Positions 1 to 5,341 are shown, counted from the stretch's first letter. The stretch: DNA of 5,341 nt from an uncultured Rikenellaceae bacterium (GCA_947038135.1 CAMQVM010000136.1:1-5341); one strand, 5' to 3'. Notes: generated from the letters alone by a model not told the origin. A program made the numbers and translations.

Positions 1-75
1 GTCTGAAAGTTGAGCGTAAGATGTTACCCCCCATAAAAGGAGCACCATCAAGAGTAGATTTTTCATTTTGTTCAT
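1..75 (-). CDS. N-terminus of an exported protein (partial, runs off the left edge)
   Basis: Reading the minus strand from an ATG at 75 gives 25 codons open to the window edge: MNKMKNLLLMVLLLWGVTSY followed by AQLSD. This is a textbook type I signal peptide: a basic start (K3, K5), a leucine-rich core (about residues 7-14) and a TSYAQ end where signal peptidase I would cut after A21, leaving Q22 first. A second in-frame ATG (66-64) would give a shorter peptide and is an equally possible start. The gene begins 15 bp after the cysS stop on the same strand, so it is probably co-transcribed with cysS. There is no cysteine at the cleavage site, so it is not a lipoprotein. The mature protein lies outside the window and its function cannot be told. 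Confidence 0.72.
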   Translation of the reverse strand, partial: MNKMKNLLLMVLLLWGVTSYAQLSD

Positions 76-90
76 AGTAGATTAAATTTA

Positions 91-1563
91 TTAATTATCT
101 TTTAGTTCCCAATCAAAGCCATCTTTGCGATCTTTCACTAGCACGCCAGACTCAAGCAACCTGTCACGTATTTTGTCTGATGTAGCCCAATCTTTAGCTA
201 ATTTCGCATCTTGTCTTATTTCGAGTATCGTATTTACAACGGCATTAAGTACCTCTTTATTGTCAGATTTAAAGTCTACACTAAGCCCCAGTAAATCTTC
301 TAAAACAAATCTCATATCTTCTTTAAGCATATCAAGATCATCTTTAGAGATTGTAGCTTTACCATCATATATTTGATTAATGATTTTAACCCACTCAAAT
401 ACCTCAGCAATAGCTATTGGCGTGTTCAAGTCGTCGCAAACAGCACTCATCACCTTAGCTTTAAAAGAGGCTACATCTACCGATGAGCTGTCACTAACTA
501 CTATTTTGCTAAGAGTATTATATGCCTTAGAGACTCTTTCATATCCTTTTTCGGCAGCCTGAAGCGCCTCATTAGAGAAATCAAGAGTACTTCGATATGA
601 TGCCTGAAGAATATAAAAGCGAACAGTCATAGGTGTGTAAGCCTGTTGTAGAAGCTCATGGTTGCCATTAAACATCTCTTCAAGAGTTATAAAGTTACCT
701 AGCGACTTTCCCATCTTCTGACCATTGAGTGTTATCATGTTATTGTGTACCCAATAATTAGCACTTTTATCGCCATTAGCAATTTGGCTCTGTGCCATTT
801 CACAATCATGGTGAGGAAATATCAAGTCCATTCCTCCTCCATGTATATCAAACTGCTTGCCAAGATATTTAGCACTCATAGCTGAACACTCCATGTGCCA
901 CCCTGGAAACCCTACGCTCCATGGAGATTTCCAACGCATTATATGGGCTGGTGCTGCCTTTTTCCATAGGGCAAAATCTGCATTACTGCGCTTATCACCT
1001 CCACCAGCAAGCTGACGGCTACCGCTATTCATATCATCGAGCACACGTCTTGATAGAGTACAATAGTCAAAGTTTTTATCATATTTCTCAACATCAAAAT
1101 AGATAGAGCCATTACTTTCATAAGCATACCCTTTATCTACTATATCTTGAATCATATCTATCTGCTCAATTATATGCCCTGATGCTTGCGGCTCAATTGA
1201 TGGTGGCAAAGTCCCTAGAAGTTGCAAGAAATGGTGATAACGGTTTGTGCAGTGTGCCGCAACTTCCATTGGCTCTATCTGCTCTAAGCGTGCTTTCTTA
1301 GCAATTTTATCTTCTCCTTCATCTGCATCATTTTCGAGATGCCCTACATCGGTTATATTTCTTACATAGCGAACTTTGTATTCGAGCGATTTTAACACTC
1401 TAAATAGAATGTCAAACGTTACAGCCGAGCGTGCATGTCCTAAATGTGGGTCACCATAAACAGTTGGACCACATACGTACATACCTACAAAAGGCTCTTT
1501 TATTGGCTTAAACTCCTCTTTTTTGCGTGAAAGAGTATTATATAAACAAAGATTTATTTTCAT
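91..1563 (-). CDS. cysS: Cysteine--tRNA ligase (cysteinyl-tRNA synthetase)
   Basis: A cytoplasmic class Ia aminoacyl-tRNA synthetase that activates cysteine with ATP and charges tRNA-Cys. The 490-residue protein is full length for the family. Visible motifs: VCGPTVYGDPHLGHAR, with HLGH (residues 40-43) as the HIGH ATP-binding motif; the adenylate-domain stretch FDIHGGGMDLIFPHHDCE; and KMGKS (283-287) as the KMSKS loop. Zinc ligands C31, C226, H251 and E255 match the C-C-H-E pattern of E. coli CysRS, including the H-x3-E spacing. The C-terminal third is the helical anticodon-binding part, ending in WELKDN. I chose the ATG at 1563 (MKINLCLYNTLSRKK). The frame extends upstream to a TTG at 1584, but that codon lies inside the likely -7 promoter element, and the family begins at this point. 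It probably shares a transcript with the exported-protein gene downstream. Confidence 0.96.
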   Translation of the reverse strand: MKINLCLYNTLSRKKEEFKPIKEPFVGMYVCGPTVYGDPHLGHARSAVTFDILFRVLKSLEYKVRYVRNITDVGHLENDADEGEDKIAKKARLEQIEPMEVAAHCTNRYHHFLQLLGTLPPSIEPQASGHIIEQIDMIQDIVDKGYAYESNGSIYFDVEKYDKNFDYCTLSRRVLDDMNSGSRQLAGGGDKRSNADFALWKKAAPAHIMRWKSPWSVGFPGWHMECSAMSAKYLGKQFDIHGGGMDLIFPHHDCEMAQSQIANGDKSANYWVHNNMITLNGQKMGKSLGNFITLEEMFNGNHELLQQAYTPMTVRFYILQASYRSTLDFSNEALQAAEKGYERVSKAYNTLSKIVVSDSSSVDVASFKAKVMSAVCDDLNTPIAIAEVFEWVKIINQIYDGKATISKDDLDMLKEDMRFVLEDLLGLSVDFKSDNKEVLNAVVNTILEIRQDAKLAKDWATSDKIRDRLLESGVLVKDRKDGFDWELKDN

Positions 1564-1581
1564 TATTACACATTTAACTGA

Positions 1582-1589
1582 CAAAGATA
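1582..1589 (-). promoter_or_regulatory. Bacteroidota -7 promoter element for cysS
   Basis: The minus strand reads TATCTTTG here, an exact match to the Bacteroidota primary-sigma -7 consensus TAnnTTTG. It ends 18 nt before the cysS ATG, implying a leader of roughly a dozen nucleotides. No good TTTG -33 box is visible at the usual 19-21 bp upstream; TTTC at 1605-1602 is too close. The call rests on the -7 element alone. Confidence 0.5.
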
Positions 1590-1628
1590 TAAATATTTTC
1601 TGAAACTACCTTTAATTTATGCTATAAA

Positions 1629-1636
1629 TATTTTTG
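1629..1636 (+). promoter_or_regulatory. Possible housekeeping -7 element upstream of the lipoprotein/sigma operon
   Basis: TATTTTTG matches TAnnTTTG. A transcript from here would have a leader of about 78 nt and would read through the ECF-type promoter candidate at 1658-1686. No clear -33 TTTG precedes it, and the surroundings are so T-rich that a chance match is quite possible. If real, it would supply basal expression of the sigma operon. Confidence 0.25.
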
Positions 1637-1657
1637 TAATTTTTTTTTACCACTGAT

Positions 1658-1686
1658 GCAACGTTTTGGCATCCTCATGCATCTTA
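1658..1686 (+). promoter_or_regulatory. Candidate ECF-sigma-dependent promoter (probable autoregulation site)
   Basis: GCAACGTTTT (1658-1667) looks like an ECF -35 element, built on the AAC core common to many ECF groups and followed by a T-run. GCATCTTA (1679-1686) sits where the -10 belongs. Eighteen bases separate the AAC from the ATC, the same as the AAC-to-GTC distance in the E. coli sigma-E consensus (GGAACTT, about 16 bp, GTCAAA). Transcription would begin near 1692, leaving a leader of about 30 nt before the lipoprotein ATG at 1721. The site lies directly upstream of an operon that encodes an ECF sigma factor, and many ECF factors transcribe their own operon. GATGC (1655-1659) and two GCATC copies (1669-1673, 1679-1683) overlap it, so a repressor or activator site is an alternative reading. 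Confidence 0.5.
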
Positions 1687-1720
1687 CTATTATAACAGTA
1701 ATTTTTTAATTTTGATAGTA

Positions 1721-2515
1721 ATGAAAAAAACAGTAATTTTACCGCTTCTATTAGCAGTAGTGGCAAGTTTAACATCTTGTAAAAAAGAGAGTAGTAATGT
1801 GTATGGGTGGATTCAGTTGGCATCAATCACCTCTGAAAACCATGACACCAATAGCCAAAATATCACGGCGTTTAAGTATGCAGAGTATGATAAAAAAGGC
1901 AATAAAAAAGTAGTTGATGGTAGTGTAATATCATCTTTACCAGTTATATGCCAGCAAACTCAAAGCAATAGCGACACGACATTAATTGAGTATGCCTACT
2001 CTTCAAAAGGTGATACGCTAACAGTTGACTTTACCATGAAGGACAAAAGCAAAAGCCGTGAGGTATACCTGCTAAATGACCTCAATATGGCTGATAGAAA
2101 AGTTGTTGATGGTAAGGATGTAGTGTTAGAAAATATTAAGTATGATACTTATGGCTACCGTACTAATTATAATGACAACGTGCTAAAGAGCAGCATGAGA
2201 AACTACACTAGCGTTAATAGAGATGATAAACTTACTGCAACTTTCAAGATGGCAAACCTAGAAAATGTTATAGGATTGCAACAATTTGGAGTACCAGGAG
2301 ATGAATATTTAAATTATTGTGATAACTTTGGCGAACAAAATAGTGCACTTCTTGCAGGTATTACTACCACAGAAGATGCAGAGCTTTGTTATTATTCATT
2401 TATGTATGAGTTTAACACACATAAATGTATAACTAAAGAGGTGATTACACGTAACGGAAAAACATATATTACCAACACTTATACATACGAATACTTTTCA
2501 ATACAGAAAGATTGA
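1721..2515 (+). CDS. Small secreted lipoprotein of unknown function, first gene of the sigma operon
   Basis: The 264-residue protein starts MKKTVILPLLLAVVASLTSC. This is a lipoprotein signal peptide with lipobox LTSC and lipidation at C20. The residues after the cysteine are KKESS, with only one acidic residue, so it is not a strong Bacteroidota surface-export signal and either face of the outer membrane is possible. The mature part is rich in Tyr, Asn, Asp and Thr with alternating polar/hydrophobic stretches that suggest beta-strands. Its last third (about 200-264), ending in NTYTYEY, loosely recalls Bacteroidota DUF4595-type lipoproteins; I do not assign it to that family. I chose ATG 1721; the in-frame TTG at 1712 only adds MIV before a complete signal peptide. 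The sigma gene begins 35 bp downstream on the same strand with no visible terminator, so co-transcription is likely. It may be a regulated output or a partner of the envelope sensor. Confidence 0.8.
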   Translation: MKKTVILPLLLAVVASLTSCKKESSNVYGWIQLASITSENHDTNSQNITAFKYAEYDKKGNKKVVDGSVISSLPVICQQTQSNSDTTLIEYAYSSKGDTLTVDFTMKDKSKSREVYLLNDLNMADRKVVDGKDVVLENIKYDTYGYRTNYNDNVLKSSMRNYTSVNRDDKLTATFKMANLENVIGLQQFGVPGDEYLNYCDNFGEQNSALLAGITTTEDAELCYYSFMYEFNTHKCITKEVITRNGKTYITNTYTYEYFSIQKD

Positions 2516-2550
2516 TAAGGAATACTAAAATTTCAAGATTATAAACAACT

Positions 2551-3081
2551 GTGAATTTAGACGATATTGTAACAAACTGTAAGAGAGCTGACAGGGCTGC
2601 ACAAAAGCAGCTCTATGAGCTATTTGCGGGCAAAATGTTTGCTATATGTCTAAGATATACACGATCAAAAGATGATGCTAACGACCTTCTACACGATGGG
2701 TTTATTAAAGTATTCAGAAGCATATCAGGGTTTAACTCTCTTGGCTCGTTTGAAGGGTGGATGCGCCGAGTATTTGTTTCGATAGCGCTCGAATCAATAC
2801 GAAGAAAAGAGACAGTCATATTTACTAATGACTACGAGGTAGACAATAACACCAACGCTAGTTACTCGCATGTTATAGAGTCGATAGATTTTGACGCACT
2901 GCAAGCATTGATAGAAAAGTTACCAACAGGTTACAAAACAGTGTTAAAACTATATAGCATAGAGGGGTACTCACATCGTGAAATTGCAGAGATGCTTAAT
3001 ATCTCTCCTGAAACATCACGATCGCAACTCTCCAGAGCAAAAAACACTCTTAAAGAGTTATTAGATAACTGCAACAACTAA
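2551..3081 (+). CDS. ECF-family RNA polymerase sigma factor (Das-like, partner of the downstream anti-sigma)
   Basis: A 176-residue alternative sigma factor with only the two domains typical of ECF proteins. Sigma-2 covers about residues 12-87: KMFAICLRYTRSKDDAND, then LLHDGFIKVF (region 2.2, core-binding; the usual Q/E before the acidic residue is H48), then SFEGWMRRVFVSIALESIRR (regions 2.3-2.4, -10 recognition). Sigma-4 covers about 114-172: LPTGYKTVLKLYSIEGYSHREIAEML with the helix-turn-helix at about 139-163 and SRSQLSRAKNTLKELL as the -35 recognition helix. There is no extra C-terminal domain. The start is GTG at 2551; the next methionine (M29) lies inside sigma-2, so GTG is needed. The stop is 9 bp before the ATG of the barrel/anti-sigma gene, implying translational coupling. 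The sequence style matches the Bacteroidota ECF group that pairs with dual membrane-spanning anti-sigma factors; the exact ECF group number is not verified here. Confidence 0.93.
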   Translation: MNLDDIVTNCKRADRAAQKQLYELFAGKMFAICLRYTRSKDDANDLLHDGFIKVFRSISGFNSLGSFEGWMRRVFVSIALESIRRKETVIFTNDYEVDNNTNASYSHVIESIDFDALQALIEKLPTGYKTVLKLYSIEGYSHREIAEMLNISPETSRSQLSRAKNTLKELLDNCNN

Positions 3082-3090
3082 TTGACAAAA

Positions 3091-4386
3091 ATGATGGTTG
3101 ATAAAAAAAATAAGATAGACGAAATAGATGCCGCTCTTGCAAAGAGGTTTTCAGAGAATATTTCAAATCAAGCACCTCCTCCCTTATGGAACGAGCTGTT
3201 TACACACAATGAACTTGGTGCTTTTGCTAAGCCGATTACTGAACCGATTTCTAACTCAACAACAAAGCAGTATATAAGTCGTAAATTAATCCTTAGCACC
3301 TTGGCTGCGGCAGTAGTTTTATGCGGGCTGTTTTTATATGTTACACCCGATACAACAACAAAGATAACATCACCAATAGCAACAGTGGCAGTGCAGCCCA
3401 TATTAAAACAAGAGCCAGTTGTAGCAGATATAACTCCTGCCACAACAGTTTTAGCGGTTAACAAACCTACTAGGGCAGCAAAGAAAATCAATACAGCAGT
3501 TGAAAGCATCTCTACAGTAGTAGAAAAATCACAATCAGCAGATATAACTCCTTTAACAACCATCGAAGCTCCTAAAAAGCCAAAAGAGGTAGCAGCAAAG
3601 GCACAAAGATCGGTAGTGCTAAAGCAAGAGGATACTAAAGCTGCCTACAAAGATGCAGAGAAGCTGGCAAAACAGAGGCGTAGATATATGCAAAATATCG
3701 CAAATGCACCTAAAGTGGGTGGTAAAAACAGAGATTTGTTACTGGCAATTACATCTTCTCTATCAACACCAAAAAACAGCAAAACCAGCGATATAATGCC
3801 GCTATCAATGCCGCCAATGGGTGTTATTACAGACTCTAATCACAGTTCAGTAAGTTTTGTTAATTTCGAAGGAGAGACATGGAGTCATCATTTTCCGCTA
3901 GATGTAGCATTGAGTGCAAAGTACGAGGTGTACAAAAACCTTTATCTTGGTGCAGGAGTGAGTTATAGTCGTGCTAAATCTACTACTCAAACAACAGACA
4001 GACATGACTATAAGTTAACACAAACTGTAAACTACATTGGGGTGCCGATATCAGTATCATATAAATTCTTTGATGCTAACCGTTTTTCGGTATATGGTAA
4101 CCTATCAACAATGGCAGAGTTCAATATCAGTACAAATCGCACTATTGAGAGTTTTAGCAAAGACAATTTAATATCTACAACAAAAACAGAGATAGAGAAC
4201 AATACACCACTATTTTCAATACAAACAGGTATTGGAGCTGCTTATAACTTATCTGATAACATATCAATATTTGGTGAGCCTAGTGTAAACTTCTCTTTTA
4301 ACAATAACAATAAACATATTCCTAGCTACAAAACAGAGTCTGATTATCAATTTAGCTTTAGATTCGGTTTTAACTTCAATATTTAA
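3091..4386 (+). CDS. Dual membrane-spanning anti-sigma factor (Dma-like): cytoplasmic domain, one TM helix, linker, outer-membrane beta-barrel
   Basis: 431 residues in four parts. (1) Residues 1-65 are a cytoplasmic segment with an acidic/amphipathic start (KIDEIDAALAKRFSENI) and APPPLWNELF (28-37), the 'P-x-x-LW' element of Bacteroidota proteins encoded after ECF sigma factors. It has no cysteines, so it is not a zinc-type anti-sigma domain. (2) A single TM helix, about 66-84 (LILSTLAAAVVLCGLFLYV), follows RK, consistent with a cytoplasmic N-terminus. (3) A linker, about 85-265, is rich in Thr, Ala, Val, Lys and Pro. (4) A beta-barrel, about 266-431, has alternating strands (YKNLYLGAGVSYSR, NYIGVPISVSYKFF, NISIFGEPSVNFSF) and ends FRFGFNFNI. 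As I recall, this layout was described for Dma1 of Bacteroides thetaiotaomicron, which restrains its sigma factor Das1 and affects outer-membrane vesiculation. I chose ATG 3091; ATG 3094 is equally plausible, and TTG 3082 abuts the sigma stop but is unlikely. A plain OM beta-barrel protein is the alternative label, but the TM helix and sigma neighbour argue against it. Confidence 0.85.
   Translation: MMVDKKNKIDEIDAALAKRFSENISNQAPPPLWNELFTHNELGAFAKPITEPISNSTTKQYISRKLILSTLAAAVVLCGLFLYVTPDTTTKITSPIATVAVQPILKQEPVVADITPATTVLAVNKPTRAAKKINTAVESISTVVEKSQSADITPLTTIEAPKKPKEVAAKAQRSVVLKQEDTKAAYKDAEKLAKQRRRYMQNIANAPKVGGKNRDLLLAITSSLSTPKNSKTSDIMPLSMPPMGVITDSNHSSVSFVNFEGETWSHHFPLDVALSAKYEVYKNLYLGAGVSYSRAKSTTQTTDRHDYKLTQTVNYIGVPISVSYKFFDANRFSVYGNLSTMAEFNISTNRTIESFSKDNLISTTKTEIENNTPLFSIQTGIGAAYNLSDNISIFGEPSVNFSFNNNNKHIPSYKTESDYQFSFRFGFNFNI
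3423..3552 (+). repeat. 16-bp direct repeat in the periplasmic linker of the barrel/anti-sigma gene
   Basis: AGCAGATATAACTCCT occurs at 3423-3438 and again at 3537-3552, exactly 114 bp (38 codons) apart and in frame. Both copies encode ADITP (residues 112-116 and 150-154), extended at protein level as ADITPxTT. A degenerate third copy, SDIMPLS (233-239), lies further on. This suggests the linker grew by internal duplication followed by drift. Confidence 0.7.
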
Positions 4387-4402
4387 CAATCAATCATTAT
4401 CA

Positions 4403-4423
4403 TATATAAATACTATTTATATA
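4403..4423. repeat. Perfect AT-only inverted repeat just after the barrel gene
   Basis: TATATAAATA (4403-4412) and TATTTATATA (4414-4423) are exact reverse complements around a single C. It starts 16 bp after the stop of the barrel gene. No T-tract follows, so it is not a standard intrinsic terminator. It could be a weak 3' hairpin, a protein-binding dyad, or chance in very AT-rich DNA. Confidence 0.45.
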
Positions 4424-4429
4424 CACTAA

Positions 4430-4484
4430 TGGTATGATTTATGTTATATATTAGCATAAATTAGGTATTAACAGTAACATACCA
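4430..4484 (+). other. Nested inverted repeats, candidate RNA fold in the 3' region of the sigma operon
   Basis: An outer helix pairs TGGTATG (4430-4436) with CATACCA (4478-4484), 7 bp. Directly stacked inside it, ATTTATGTTA (4437-4446) pairs with TAGCATAAAT (4452-4461), 10 bp with one U-G pair and a 5-nt loop. GGTAT (4464-4468) could instead pair with ATACC (4479-4483), giving a competing fold. The run after the outer helix is A rather than T on this strand. It may be a 3' UTR structure protecting or processing the operon mRNA; no known RNA family is recognised. Confidence 0.35.
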
Positions 4485-4526
4485 AAAAACTAACTATATA
4501 CTCCAATAATTATTACCTCTTTTAAT

Positions 4527-4558
4527 TTTGATATATTGGGTATTTTTTTTTATATTTG
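4527..4558 (+). promoter_or_regulatory. Bacteroidota housekeeping promoter for the WecA-like gene
   Basis: TTTG (4527-4530) as the -33 box and TATATTTG (4551-4558) as the -7 box (consensus TAnnTTTG) are separated by 20 bp, close to the usual Bacteroidota spacing. A start near 4565 gives a leader of about 50 nt before the ATG at 4615. It is the best-formed promoter in the window and suggests the transferase gene is transcribed independently of the sigma operon. Confidence 0.65.
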
Positions 4559-4559
4559 T

Positions 4560-4598
4560 ACAAAATAAGCAGTGGTAAATAGACCATTATTATTTTGT
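4560..4598. repeat. Inverted repeat spanning the predicted transcription start of the WecA-like gene
   Basis: ACAAAATAA (4560-4568) is the exact reverse complement of TTATTTTGT (4590-4598). Inside it, TGGT (4573-4576) pairs with ACCA (4583-4586) around a 6-nt loop. The left arm begins 2 bp after the -7 box and contains the predicted start site, so the element is placed like an operator. If transcription begins a few bases earlier, it would form a 5' UTR hairpin. Confidence 0.4.
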
Positions 4599-4614
4599 TT
4601 ATAATTTGCATATT

Positions 4615-5341
4615 ATGGATTTGATTCTTATATTTACGACTTTAATTATCTCAATAATGCTAGGAGCTATGACTATTCCTAACATCGTTTTTATATCAAA
4701 GAAAAAGAAACTTTTTGATACGTTTAACAGCAGAAAAGTTCATACAAAAAACATATCAAGGTTAGGGGGAATATCATTTCTACCTACTATCTTTGTGTCA
4801 TTCTTTCTGGTGCTAGGTATTGGAGGTGTATTAATAGAGAATTATGAACCCTTTGCTCTCGACAGAAGCATATATAGTAATTTTTTACTTTTTGTATCAG
4901 GCTCGATTTTACTCTTTGTAATTGGTGTAGCTGATGATTTAGTTGGTATCGGATTTAAAATTAAATTCAGCTTTCAAATTCCATGTGCTCTGCTACTTTC
5001 AATAGGCGGGCTATATATAGACAACTTTGGTGGATTATTTTCGACCTATGAAATACACCCAGTAGTTGGGGTATCACTCACAACTCTTGCTATTGTACTA
5101 ATTGTTAATGCTTATAACTTGATTGATGGTATAGATGGTTTATGCTCAGGACTTATAGGTTGTGTAGCGCTATTTATAACTATTTGGTCTGCAGTAAATG
5201 GTCTTGTAATATATGCTATGCTTGGGGCTGCACTGTTAGGTACGGTTTTAGTTTTTCTATATTTTAACCTACTTGGACGTAGACTTAAGATATTTATGGG
5301 AGATGCAGGCTCACTGCTTTTGGGTTATGTGGTGTGCTTTT
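4615..5341 (+). CDS. Polyprenyl-phosphate sugar-1-phosphate transferase, MraY/WecA family (partial, runs off the right edge)
   Basis: 242 codons are open to the window end. Proteins of this family sit in the inner membrane and move a sugar-1-phosphate (GlcNAc-1-P for WecA) from a UDP-sugar to undecaprenyl phosphate, the first step in making O-antigen, capsule or similar glycans. Diagnostic motifs: RKVH (40-43) and ISRLGGI on the first cytoplasmic loop; the catalytic aspartates in GVADDLVG (D107, D108); NAYNLIDGIDGLCSG from N165, the metal/uridine site (D171, D174); and FMGDAGS (227-233). About eight hydrophobic helices are visible, for example residues 3-26, 52-74, 88-105, 118-135, 148-168, 176-196, 197-217 and from 233. 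The family is usually about 320-380 residues, so about a third is missing. The NAYNLIDG and FMGDAGS motifs point to the WecA/Rfe branch rather than MraY itself. The sugar specificity cannot be judged. ATG 4615 is the first start after the promoter. Confidence 0.93.
   Translation, partial: MDLILIFTTLIISIMLGAMTIPNIVFISKKKKLFDTFNSRKVHTKNISRLGGISFLPTIFVSFFLVLGIGGVLIENYEPFALDRSIYSNFLLFVSGSILLFVIGVADDLVGIGFKIKFSFQIPCALLLSIGGLYIDNFGGLFSTYEIHPVVGVSLTTLAIVLIVNAYNLIDGIDGLCSGLIGCVALFITIWSAVNGLVIYAMLGAALLGTVLVFLYFNLLGRRLKIFMGDAGSLLLGYVVCF

Noticed and set aside
125..1106. Three plus-strand open frames of 60-83 codons opposite cysS (125-376, 380-562, 921-1106)
   Set aside because: They lie wholly antisense to a strongly conserved synthetase, have no upstream signals, and their residue make-up is that of a reverse-frame shadow.
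511..1543. 13-bp repeat AAGAGTATTATAT at 511-523 and 1531-1543 within cysS
   Set aside because: Both copies encode the short peptide YNTLS in unrelated parts of the protein; coincidental codon use explains it.
1564..1584. TTG start extending cysS by seven codons (MSVKCVI)
   Set aside because: The TTG overlaps the TATCTTTG promoter element, and the family starts at the ATG at 1563.
1707..1714. TAATTTTG, another match to TAnnTTTG, just before the lipoprotein ATG
   Set aside because: It ends 6 bp before the start codon, so the message would be essentially leaderless; it also lies in T-rich sequence with no -33 box.
2613..2819. Minus-strand open frame inside the sigma factor gene
   Set aside because: Antisense to the conserved sigma-2 region with no promoter or recognisable protein features.
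3168..3563. 131-codon minus-strand open frame opposite the linker of the barrel gene
   Set aside because: Its hydrophobic Val/Ala-rich product is the expected complement of a Thr/Ala/Val-rich low-complexity linker; the plus-strand frame is continuous and has clear domains.
4503..4551. CCAATA/TATTGG inverted repeat followed by nine T residues, as an intrinsic terminator
   Set aside because: The stem is only 6 bp with a loop of about 25 nt, and the T-run sits between the -33 and -7 boxes of the next gene's promoter.
4527..4598. Invertible capsule-type promoter flanked by recombinase repeats
   Set aside because: No matching inverted repeat pair flanks the promoter on both sides, and no invertase gene is in the window.
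1..5341. tRNA or rRNA genes, CRISPR arrays, insertion sequences
   Set aside because: No cloverleaf, regular repeat-spacer array, transposase frame or terminal repeats were seen.

Overview
The window looks like chromosomal DNA from a member of the Bacteroidota, most likely Bacteroidales. The DNA is AT-rich and Shine-Dalgarno-like sites are scarce. Several copies of the Bacteroidota -7 element (TAnnTTTG) lie upstream of genes. The cysteinyl-tRNA synthetase closely resembles Bacteroides-type enzymes, including a KMGKS signature. The sigma factor / beta-barrel gene pair is also characteristic of this phylum. This placement is from sequence recall, not from a search.

Layout. On the minus strand, cysS (91-1563) is followed 15 bp later by the first 25 codons of an exported protein that runs off the left edge (75-1). 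The two are probably one transcript. A 157-bp divergent spacer (1564-1720) separates cysS from a plus-strand cluster of three genes: a small lipoprotein (1721-2515), an ECF sigma factor (2551-3081) and a membrane protein (3091-4386). The membrane protein joins a short cytoplasmic N-terminus, one inner-membrane helix, a long periplasmic linker and a C-terminal outer-membrane beta-barrel. A 228-bp AT-rich spacer with several inverted repeats (4387-4614) follows. Last is the first 242 codons of a polyprenyl-phosphate sugar-1-phosphate transferase of the MraY/WecA family (4615 to the right edge), which has its own well-formed promoter.

How the genes work together. The sigma factor and the barrel protein fit the arrangement known in Bacteroides as a dual membrane-spanning anti-sigma factor (Dma) with its associated sigma factor (Das). 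In that model the barrel senses the outer membrane and the N-terminus holds the sigma factor at the inner membrane. Here a lipoprotein gene sits at the head of the operon. Upstream of it is a sequence shaped like an ECF-type promoter (GCAAC, then GCATC after 16 bp), which suggests autoregulation with the lipoprotein as part of the response. The sigma/anti-sigma pair and the synthetase are well supported. The lipoprotein's role, the autoregulation and the inverted-repeat structures are inference.
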